Shown: piece after piece, positions 1 to 8,460 of the stretch
Numbering within the stretch: position 1 is the stretch's first letter
Layout of the letters: every line of letters starts with the position of its first letter
Source of the DNA: Monosiga brevicollis MX1
Taxonomy: Eukaryota; Opisthokonta; Choanoflagellata; Craspedida; Salpingoecidae
NCBI RefSeq assembly: GCF_000002865.3
Contig: NW_001865081.1
Location: forward strand, 109,027 to 127,417
Reading direction: 5' to 3'
DNA: 18,391 nucleotides
Translations under genes and position numbers: made by a program
Notes under the pieces: model-generated
The model's database searches: none
Seen by the model: only the letters and a program-made list of their open reading frames with translations
Told to the model about the DNA's origin: nothing

Positions 1-395
1 CCTCCACCTCCACCTCTACCTCCACCTCTACCTCCACTGCGTCGTCTACCTCGACGTCGTCCTTCACTTCCACTTCGACGTCGAGCTCCAGCTCCAGCTC
101 CTCTTCGACATCCTCCTCCACATCCACCTCCACTTCCACCTCCACGGCCACGTCCACTTCAACATCATCGTTTACTTCGACTTCGACTTCGAGCTCGAGT
201 TCCAGCTCGAGTTCCAGCTCCTCGTCCACGTCCACTTCAACTTCCACCTCTTCGCAAACTTCGACCTCCACCTCGTCTTTGACTTCAACTTCGACGTCTA
301 CTTCCACATCTACAAGTTCATCGCGCACGTCTTCGACTTCAACCTCCACGTCCACCTCAACCTCTACGTCCACGTCCACCTCCCTTCCTGAATTG
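1..395 (+). repeat. Ser/Thr-rich low-complexity coding linker, gene 1 N-terminal visible part
   Basis: Read from position 3, codons are almost only TCN/AGY (Ser) and ACN (Thr) with no stop. The tract runs without a break into NPSFE module 1. Runs of Ser-Ser alternate with Ser-Thr pairs. It looks like an O-glycosylated spacer and shows the protein continues upstream of the window. Confidence 0.85.
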
Positions 396-3300
396 ATGAG
401 TCGTATCCCTTTTGCCAACCCAAGCTTTGAGGTTGATGAGTTGGCAGGTGTCCCTGAATTCTCGCGTTCAGCGTCAATGTGGACCGTCACTGGACGCGGT
501 GGAACGTTTCGCCCCAGCACGGACAGCTTTGCGTCGGTGCGTGTATTGTCTTTGTTGGCATTTTGGATGCTCTCGCTGGATCTGGCTTTCTCATTTGTTT
601 GACCTCACATTATAGGTCGAGCCCCTGCCTGAACCGGCACATGCCCGCCAAGCTCTCTTTCTTCACGTGGGCGCAAGTGCTGTTCAGGTACGTGGCCAGC
701 TGAAAGACACAAATGGATCTTGCACCGATGCTACACTTGCAAGCTCATGTCAGTCGTCTCATCAACATTCAATCTCACGAATGCCTGCTTCCATCGGTAG
801 ACGGTGCCCGACTACACGGTGCCAGTAGATCAAGATTGCACCGTGACCTTCTCCCTCGGCAACCGTCTTGACTTTGCGTTCCCCCGCCGTACCAACATTA
901 CCCTTCTTGCTGGGGACGTAGTATTGGACAGTATGTCCTTTGAGCGGTTAGTGTCTCAGCCACGCTTCATTATGGGTTAAGCGGCCTCTTTACCTCCTCT
1001 CACATGCTTTGCATTGGGGAACCGTGTCTTCCTCTTGTTCACCGCATTGTTAGCACCGACCCCGAAGCGGCGCCCATTAGTGGGGACTTTATCGAGCTCA
1101 TGTTTTCTTATTCGACCTTTGATGAGAATTTGGATGCCATCGGACAGCCGTTGACGGTAAGCGCAAATGTCATGGCAGCCTTCATCATGTGGAAGCCTGA
1201 GCCTTTTGACTTTGGATCTTTTGAGAACTCGCACTTTGAACGATGCTCGCTCATTCTTCGTGTTCTGCCCTCTCCTGTTATATTGCATCTTTGGCCTTCT
1301 CTAGCTTGCCTTTCAAGCCGTTGCCCAAGCACGCCCGGCGCAAGCCATTGTCGACAACGTCCGAGGCTTTTGCATGCAGCGCATTCGCACAACGCCAGCT
1401 CCGCTGGATGTTGTTCTGTACAACCCCTCGTTTGAGCGCGACGACCTCGCGGATGAGGACACACTCTTTGTTAACCGGGCTTCAGGCTGGAGCTCCTCGG
1501 GTCCAGCCGGTACATTCCGCCCGCCCATCAATGTTAGCGTTGCTGATATGGAGGCGCCGGCAGATGCCAAGCAGGTGGCCTTTGTCCGGCCTGGCGGCCA
1601 GATTGAGCAACCCCTGCGAGGTGTTGTGCTTGCTGCTGACGGATGTTACAACATTTCTTTTGCCGTTGCCGCTCGTATCGATCGCCCCTTTCCGACGGCT
1701 GCCACCGTCGAGCTTCGCGCAATGCCCTCAGACATCACCTTGGCCGCGGTCAGCTTTGACGCGAGTGATGTTGCAGGTGCAGGCTTTACGTTTGCCGAAT
1801 TGGGCTTCTGTGCGCCCGACAATGTTGCCAACGCAGGCGATGAAGTTGTCATCCGCCTGACGGCCCGTGGTGCAGCCAACACACAGGCTCTCTTTGACAA
1901 CTTTGATGCTGTCTCTCAGTTCATCCCCGTTGAGGTGGCCAGCACGCAACTCATGTCGACCATGGAGCAGACCACCGTTGAGCGGGTGGCGCCTTGTGCG
2001 GCCGCCTGCACCGGCTCCTTTTCTGCACTCCCAATGTACTCGGGCTTCAATGCCTCGCAAGAACTCGTCGAGGTCGACTACAATGGTGACGGCATTGCCG
2101 ACACCGTAGGCCTGGACATCTTCGGTCACCTCTATGTGGTTGCACTTGGAAGCATGCTTGACCTCGATACCAACGTCATGGCCTTTGCCGTCGGTGACCT
2201 GGACCGCGATGATTTTCCAGACGTCGCGTATGTGACGACCGATGGTGTGTTGCATGTGGTGTCCATGACCCTGACAACGTCGCTACAGCTGGACACGGAT
2301 CTTCACGATGTGACCGAGCTCAAGCTTGCCGATGTGGACGGCGATCGCGACGTGGACTTGGTCCTGGCTGTGGGCGACTCTGCTCAAGTGGCTGTGTTGG
2401 AGTCGACGTGTTGCCAGCGCTTCCGCCCGTGCCTCAACATGTGCTCTCTGGGAGCTTCTCTCCAGTTTTTGGTCCGTGGAGCCTTCAACGCCACGCTCGA
2501 TGCTCCTGTCATTACCACCGGTGACTTTAACGCCGACGGCAAGGACGATATTGCCGTGGCTTCCTCGACCGCTGGTGCCGTGGATGTCAGCATTCACTAC
2601 AGCACCGCAAGCGGCGACTTTCGCGCCGTTTCTCTCGACACGCTTGGTCTTGTCGACTCGGCCATCACTCAGATTGAGGCGCGGGATTTGGATAACGACG
2701 GTGCCCTGGATTTGGTAGCCATCACCGATGCCAGTGCGGGCGTGGCTGTTTTGCGACAGAGTCTCCCCCTTGATGCCGAGGAGTTTGTCATTGCTGTTCT
2801 TGCCACGGCAGGCCAGGTCCCGCAAAGCCTGAAGCTTACCGATCTGGATCAGGACGGCTTTACTGATGTGCTTTTTGCGACCAGTGCCAATCAAGTGCTT
2901 TACATGCGCGGCGGAACCGGTTTTGCCGTGCCCACCACTTTGATTACCATGTCTGACCTTGCGCCAGGCTTGGCTATTGTTGACGTTGACGAGGATGGAG
3001 ACTTGGACGTGAGTCATGGCTTGCATCTGAGATGTCTTTATGTCCTTTTCTTTCTTGCTTGTGTGCCTGCTTTATCTTTATCGTGCCGCTCGCGGTAATG
3101 ACAACGCTTATGCGCTTGTGCTTTTCTGGCTGTTTCCCATTTGTAGGTGGTCGTTGAGAATGGAGGCACCCGTGCCTACCTCATCAACTCGTGCTGCATG
3201 CTCACCACAACGCCAATGCCGACCACCACCACACCCGCACCCCGCTTTGTGATTGCCAACCCCAGTTTTGAGGTCGACAATTTGATGGGCTCGACCGTAC

Positions 3301-6300
3301 GCTTTGTCAATGCCGCCTCAGGATGGTCCATCAATGGTGCTGCCGGCACCTTCCGTCCCCGTGCCAGCTCTTTTGGAAGCGTTTCGCCTCTGCCCTCGCC
3401 ATTGGATGCAGACCAGGTGCTTTACGTGCGCTCAGGCGCCACCGTCGAGCAAGAGCTGGGCAACTCGCGCATTGTAGCCGAGGGCCAGGTCACCATCTCA
3501 TGTGTGGTGGCGTGGCGCGGCGATGGCACCATTCCTTTTCCGGACATTGTCAACATCTCGTTTGTGGCGGATCGCAGTGGTACCGTTCTCGGTAGCATCG
3601 TAGTGGTGCCAACAGACTTGACACCCGGTGCCGCCCTGCGCGTGTCGCGCAGCTTTGCGACCGACTATGGAGATGTTGTCAACGGCCAAAACTTGCACAT
3701 TGTCATCTCTGCGCAGGGACCCTCGAACGCGCAGGCTGTCGTGGATGCCTTCAGTTCAGAGTTCGAGGCCCCGATGACGACACAAATGCCCACGGTTGAT
3801 TTGACGACCGTCGCCGATACTACCGCGGCGCCCATCATCACCACGGACGAGCTGACAACAACTGCTGAACCTGAACCAACCACCACCACTGAGGAGTCCA
3901 CCACCACCGCCCCCACTACCGTCGAGCCCACCACTAGCACCAGTACTACGGAGGAAGAACCGACCACTGAACAACCCTTGACGACTACTGCTGCCATGTC
4001 TACTACCATTGAGACCATGGTTACAACCGCAGAGCCAGTGGGCCTGGGCGAGCCTCTGGTCATCTTCAACCCGAGTTTCGAGCTTGATCTGATCTTGCCC
4101 GCCGACGCCACCCGGTTCTTGCCAGGTCAAGCCAACTCGTGGAACGTGACGGGTACTGCGGGCACATTTTTGCCCCCTGCCGACGCATTTCCTATCGAAG
4201 AAGGATTTCTCTTACCTCCTGCAGACCAACGACAGGTGCTTTTCATGAAACCGGGCTCTTGGGCTCTTCAAACACCAGGCTTCCGCCTCGATCGCGCTGG
4301 CGTCTACCGACTCCTCTTCTCGGTGGGCTGGCGCCTTGACCGCCCCTTTCCCTTTCCCGATACCGTGTCACTGCACCTGTTTACCGACTCTGGCCTCGAC
4401 ATCTCGAGCGTTCAGTTCACCCGAACAGAGCTGGGTATTCGTGCTGGCCAGTTTGTTTCTGTGCAAGTTGATCTGCTGGTCGAGCGTAGCAGCAACTTTT
4501 TCAACGCTGTGCTAGGCTTTGGATTTCACGTTGAAGGGCCCGCTGCTTCGCAGCTGGCCTTGGACAACTTGCAGGCCTTTGTGGTGCCTGACATTATCGA
4601 GACCACTCAAGCGCCTACCACGACCACGGAAACCACCACCACTGTCACCACGACTGAGTCCACAACCGAGACCACCACGGCCACCACCACTGCACCGACA
4701 ACTCCTCTTATGACCACGACTGTCGAGTTGACGACCACCACTGAAGAGCGAACCACCACTGAAGAACGTACGACCACCGAGGAAATGACCACCGCAGAGC
4801 CCTTCATTCGCCTACCCGTGGCCAACCCCAGCTTTGAAGTTGATGACTTGGAGGGCGCCCCTTCCAATTTCATTTCGGCCGCCACGGGGTGGGAGGTCAA
4901 CACGGCCAACGGCCTTGCTGGTACATTCCGCCCTCCCGTCAACGCGTTTGGCGAGCCTGCTGTGGCTACCCTACCACTGCCAGCTGATCAACGTCAAGTC
5001 TTGTTTATCAAGCCTGGGGCCGTGGTGTCGCAAGTCATTGCTGACTCGGATCTCCAGCCTGGCGCCACCTTTGCGATTACCCTTGCCGTTGGTTGGCGCA
5101 TGGATCAAGCCACTACTTTCCCTCAGGCTGTCGTCATCGAGCTTGTCTCGAGTGAGACGCGTGTCCCATTGGGTTCTGCTTCGGTAAATAGTGGAACTTC
5201 CGGCTTGACGCAGGGCAGCTTTGTAGCCGTGTCTATCAACGCCGAGATTCCTCAACTTGCCGGCCTCGACGCCGAGTCACTCCGCATTGTCTTCCGGGCT
5301 GAGGGTCAGCGTTTGAATCAGGCCGCCATTGATGCCGTGTCAGTGCTGCTGTACCCCGCCGAAACGACAACGCCTGAGCCAACGACCACAGAGGAGCCAA
5401 CGACCACGATGGAGGTGACAACGGTGGATCTGCCCATCCTGGCGGGCCACTCGTTTGAGGAGCCCGACTTTGATGTGGTAGACGGCAGCCTCTTTGCGGA
5501 GACGGCGCTTGGTTGGGTTGTGTCCGGTTTGGCCGGCACCTTTGCCCCGACCAGCGAAAACTACGCCGAGCTGGCCAACAGCGAGATGCTGCTGCCCCCG
5601 GCCGAGGGCGATCAAGTGCTGTACCTCCGCCGTGGCGGCGTGGCGGCGCAAAACGTGAGTGAGGTCGAGTTGGCGCTGGGCACGCAGGTGCGCCTCGAGT
5701 TTGCGGCTGGCTGGCGCCGCGACTTTGTGCGCGTGGTGGATTCGCGCGTGGAGCTGCGCGTGGCGGAGACGGGCGCGCTGCTGGCGGCGCTGGACGTGAC
5801 GCAGAGCATGCTGGTGCGCGGTCAGTTTGTTGCCTTTGAGCTGGTGCACACGGTGGCGTCACCTGCGGTTGTGGGCCGCACGCTGCAAGTGTTGGTTCGT
5901 GCAGCGGATTTGGGTGCGGGCCAGATCAACTATGACAACTTTGATCTGGACGTTTTCCAGATTGACCTCCCCACCACCTCGACCTCGACTAGTACCACCA
6001 CTACCACTACCACCACCACCACCGCAGAGCCTACTACTACTACTACCACCACTACTACTACCACCACCACTACTACCACTACTACCACTACTACCACTAC
6101 TACCACTACTACCACTACTACCACCACTACCACTTCAGACTCGTGCCCTGCCATCGAGGATACATGCGTCTCAACTGGGTTTGGCACGTTCTTGGGTGTG
6201 TGCTCGCCTCGTTGGACAACCACGTCAATCACTTCGGATAACGGCGTGGCTACGTACGGCCTTGCTACCGGTGATTTTGATCAAGATGGAATGCAAGATG

Positions 6301-7633
6301 TTGTCGCCGCTTCTGCCGGTGATAACCGAGTCACAGTGGCCTACACCCGCGTGGCTGCCAACGGCAGGTTGACTTACGATGAAGTCACTCTCAGCTCACT
6401 GTTCCTTTCGCCTCGCGACGTGGCGGTGGGTGATTTTGACGCTGATGGTCACGCTGATGTCGCAGCCGTTTTTTCTACTTCTGGCACCATTGCGGTCTAC
6501 CTCAATGACGGAACCAACTTCTCCCTGGGATTTCTGAATACGGATGTCAGCGACGCCGTTTCGGTTGCCGCAGGTGATCTTGATGGGGATTCGGACATTG
6601 ATCTGGTCGTGGCACGCCGCAGCACCGGTCGCGTTGAGCTCTTTACCAACAATGGCGCCGCCAATTTTGCCATGTCCACGTTGACCGTGAGCGCTGCCGG
6701 TGCTTTTGCTGTCGAAGTGGGTGACATGGATGGCGATGGTGACAATGACATTGTTGCCAGCTATCGCGATGCCAATATGGTTGTGGTGTGGAGCAACGAT
6801 GGGTCTGGGTCGTTTTCGTCTGTTTTCAACTTCTCGGCACAAGGCCCTCGCGGCATGGAGCTGGCGGTATGTCTGAATCGTAGTGCTGCTTGTTTGATTG
6901 ATTGTTTTTTGTCTGTTTGTCTCTCATCTTATAGCGTTTGGATTCAGCTTCTCATTCAAAATCGTGTCCCCTTTCCTCTGCGCGACCTGGTGTAGGACAT
7001 GGATGGTGATGGAGATTTGGACATTGTCGTGGCTGAGGCGGGAGGCAACCAAGTCGTCATGTACGTTGAACTCGTTGGACTCGTTTGCTCATTCATCATA
7101 CCGGCACTTGTTAACTCTTCATGGTGATTTTCTGATTCTCATGCTTCTTACAATGAATGTCATCCATCCACAGGCTCACCAACGAAGGTGCCAATACGTA
7201 TGTGGCAACCGTCGTGACGGGTTCTGCCAATGACGCATTTGACGTCGCGGTTGGGGATTTGGATGGCGGTAGGTTTATTTTATTTTATTTTTCCTTGTGT
7301 TCTTTTTCTCACTAGCTCTTTCGCCTTGCCCGCATTCTCACATTGGCTCCTCGGTTTGTTTGTTTTTTTGTTTTTGTTTCTGTTTTTTTTTTGTTTTTTT
7401 GTATAGATTGCGATATGGATATTGCTGTCGCTCAGCGTCAAGACAACCTGGTCAACTGGTATGCTAACAACGGCAGCGGCAGTTTTTCACGCAACGCCGT
7501 GCGATCGGACGTACCAAGTGCACGAGCCGTAGTCGTGGTTGACTTGAACGGTGACGGTGATTTGGATATTGTCAGCGGCAGTGACTCGCCCAACTTGGTT
7601 GATCTGCACTCGAGCGATTGTTGCACCCTCTAG
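1..7633 (+). CDS. Giant multidomain extracellular protein with NPSFE modules and two FG-GAP propellers (5' partial)
   Basis: I rebuilt this gene from phase-consistent GT-AG exons: <3-536, 616-687, 801-946, 1054-1156, 1305-3008, 3147-6866, 6996-7060, 7174-7268 and 7407-7633 (TAG stop). They join into 2,221 visible residues without a break. Module order is: Ser/Thr linker, NPSFE modules 1 and 2, FG-GAP propeller 1, NPSFE modules 3-6 with Thr-rich linkers, a poly-Thr tract, and FG-GAP propeller 2. FG-GAP repeats carry DxDxDG Ca2+-binding loops and form integrin-alpha-like beta-propellers in known families. The Thr/Ser linkers are typical of O-glycosylated extracellular stalks. The start codon and any signal peptide lie upstream of the window. 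No transmembrane segment is visible and the protein ends shortly after the last propeller repeat, so a secreted or matrix role is likely. I do not recognise a named gene. The largest single open stretch, 3147-6866, is one exon. Confidence 0.9.
408..1373 (+). other. NPSFE module 1 (split by four introns)
   Basis: The module begins with NPSFEVDEL, then a Trp-x-Val-x-Gly turn and GTFRP, then PLPEPAHARQALFL. It continues through exons 616-687, 801-946, 1054-1156 and the start of 1305-3008, ending near AQAIVDN. Introns are 537-615, 688-800, 947-1053 and 1157-1304, with phases 0, 0, 2, 0. Each exon end was fixed by alignment with the five intronless copies downstream. The module of about 180 residues resembles the NGSFE...GW...G type of beta-sandwich found in many bacterial exported proteins. 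A jelly-roll, carbohydrate-binding-like fold is inference. Confidence 0.8.
1410..1935 (+). other. NPSFE module 2
   Basis: An intronless copy: YNPSFERDDL, then a SGW turn, AGTFRPP, a DAKQVAFVRPGG segment, a Cys-containing strand (GCYNISF), and an end near ALFDNFDAVSQF. It directly precedes propeller 1 through a short Cys-containing bridge (APCAAACTG). Confidence 0.8.
2037..3197 (+). other. FG-GAP beta-propeller 1 (seven repeats)
   Basis: Seven FG-GAP motifs occur in order: VDYNGDGIAD, GDLDRDDFPD, ADVDGDRDVD, GDFNADGKDD, RDLDNDGALD, TDLDQDGFTD and VDVDEDGDLD. That matches the blade count of a full seven-bladed integrin-alpha-like propeller. Most loops keep the D-x-[DN]-x-D/x-G-x-x-D Ca2+ ligands; loop 2 has Asp in place of Gly. 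Intron 3009-3146 falls directly after the seventh DGDLD, and the last strand (VVVENGGTRAYLIN) is in the next exon. A CC pair follows before the Thr-Pro linker. Confidence 0.88.
3243..3770 (+). other. NPSFE module 3
   Basis: Key positions are NPSFEVDNL, SGWSINGAAGTFRP, DADQVLYVRSG and AWRGDG, with an end at NAQAVVDAF. It is intronless and followed by a Thr-rich linker at 3775-4035 containing many TTTEE/TTAEP units. Confidence 0.85.
4053..4590 (+). other. NPSFE module 4
   Basis: Key positions are NPSFELDLI, NSWNVTGTAGTF, DQRQVLFMKPGS and GWRLDRPFPFPD, with an end at QLALDNLQAF. It is intronless and followed by a Thr-rich linker at 4597-4803 with three TTTEER/TTTEEM units. Confidence 0.85.
4806..5360 (+). 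other. NPSFE module 5
   Basis: Key positions are NPSFEVDDLEG, GWEVN, AGTFRPP, DQRQVLFIKPGA and GWRMDQ, with an end at QAAIDAVSVLL. It is intronless. The linker that follows (5362-5430) is shorter than the others. Confidence 0.85.
5433..5967 (+). other. NPSFE module 6
   Basis: A divergent opening, GHSFEEPDFD, replaces NPSFE. LGWVVSGLAGTFAP, GDQVLYLRRGG and GWRRDF follow, with an end at INYDNFDLDVF. This segment is richer in G/C, with GTG and GCG codons at about 5580-5830, than the preceding modules. Confidence 0.82.
5973..6138 (+). repeat. Poly-Thr coding ACC/ACT trinucleotide tract
   Basis: After a short Ser/Thr lead the frame is almost purely ACC and ACT codons, interrupted once by GCAGAGCCT (Ala-Glu-Pro). 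It gives a tract of about 45 Thr just before propeller 2. The alternation of two Thr codons is typical of an expanded and interrupted trinucleotide repeat. The complementary strand is open as poly-Val, which is only a shadow. Confidence 0.9.
6219..7633 (+). other. FG-GAP beta-propeller 2 (seven repeats) and C-terminus
   Basis: The seven motifs are GDFDQDGMQD, GDFDADGHAD, GDLDGDSDID, GDMDGDGDND, ADMDGDGDLD, GDLDGDCDMD and VDLNGDGDLD. It is preceded by a three-Cys bridge (CPAIEDTC...GVC) similar in position to the Cys bridge before propeller 1. Introns 6867-6995, 7061-7173 and 7269-7406 interrupt the last three repeats. The first lies just before DMDGDGDLD and the last splits DLDG/DCDMD. The protein ends with DLHSSDCCTL, with no membrane anchor. 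Confidence 0.88.
7269..7406 (+). other. T-rich intron, gene 1 last intron
   Basis: The donor is GTAGGT and the acceptor GTATAG. It contains several long T tracts (7366-7400). Removing it joins GATGGCG to ATTGC in phase 1 and restores the sixth FG-GAP loop, DLDGDCDMD. Confidence 0.85.
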
Positions 7634-7844
7634 AAGCATAGAAACCATCTCGCTTTTGTCTTTCGTTTGTGACTGATTATTATTATCCGCGAGGCCTGGA
7701 TTGAAGCTCAATTTGAAGCTTTCTTTGCGCGCGGCTTTCGCGCCTCCTGCCTCTTTTTCCAATTTCTCTGCCTGATTTTTTTTTTTCCATGCTTCCTTTT
7801 TTTTTTTGGTTTTCGTTTGGTGACACCAAATCGAATCTTCATGT

Positions 7845-7850
7845 TTTATT
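7845..7850 (-). promoter_or_regulatory. Candidate polyadenylation signal for gene 2
   Basis: AATAAA on the minus strand, about 610 nt beyond the gene 2 stop. If this and the plus-strand candidate near 8383 are both used, the two 3' UTRs overlap by several hundred bases. T-rich surroundings make chance occurrence likely. Confidence 0.2.
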
Positions 7851-8377
7851 CAGATTTCTTGCTTCGATGGCTATCCGGATTTGTATCGCGTGCTTTCGCT
7901 GCTCGGCTAGTGATGTGATGTTATGGAGAAGGGGTCCCAGAAGGAGCCATAAGGAAAGAATTGAAGTAGTTTTGGCCAAGAAAGGTGGAACCATCTTTTC
8001 GCATTTTTTTTAAAAAAACTGACAGAACGTGTTCGAACTTTGAAGGATACATTCACTCTCTTGGTTCAATTCTTCTTGTCTTACACCAAACTGGTCAGAT
8101 CTGAGGGAACTATTCTAGATGCTTCACGGCTACTCGTGGCAACTCTGGCAAGTACATTCTAGCACATACAACGAAGTGCTTGCTCGTAGTTGACAACAGT
8201 TTATCTGCTCTCGTTACAAGCAAGCAAAACACAGGTGACACAATTTTTCCTCTTTCACGCACACATACACTACGATTCTCTCGTTGCATGCGAGCAGACG
8301 TCATTGGGCGCCGCTCACATATGTTGGTCAGAGGCCTTGCTCCTTGGCCGCATGTCGGCCAATTTGAAGAAAAAAAA

Positions 8378-8388
8378 ATTAAAATAAA
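8378..8388 (+). promoter_or_regulatory. Candidate polyadenylation hexamers for gene 1
   Basis: ATTAAA (8378-8383) overlaps AATAAA (8383-8388), about 750 nt after the gene 1 stop. The hexamer is only a weak cue in an A-rich stretch, and a nearer non-canonical signal is equally possible. Confidence 0.2.
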
Positions 8389-8460
8389 AGCTCATCATCT
8401 CAAGTGTCGACGCGCAGCGTCAAGTGCCCAATTTTGAACGACCATTACCGATCGAAGGAA

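Larger units (their letters stand above)
7634..8460. other. Convergent intergenic / 3' UTR region
   Basis: This lies between the TAG of gene 1 and the TAA of gene 2, which converge. It holds long T runs near 7767-7810, an A run at 8370-8382 and only short open frames without domain signal. I see no RNA gene or repeat family here. Confidence 0.7.

Noticed and set aside
1374-3098. ATG at 1374 as the start of a separate gene
   Set aside because: The frame is continuous with upstream exons by phase, and the residues before 1374 (AQAIVDN) complete NPSFE module 1. The apparent end at 3098 is within an intron.
5930-6232. Minus-strand poly-Val open frame
   Set aside because: It is the complement of the poly-Thr ACC/ACT tract in gene 1.
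7789-8013. Small open frame in the convergent spacer
   Set aside because: It is Phe-rich because of T runs, has no domain signal and no support beyond an ATG.
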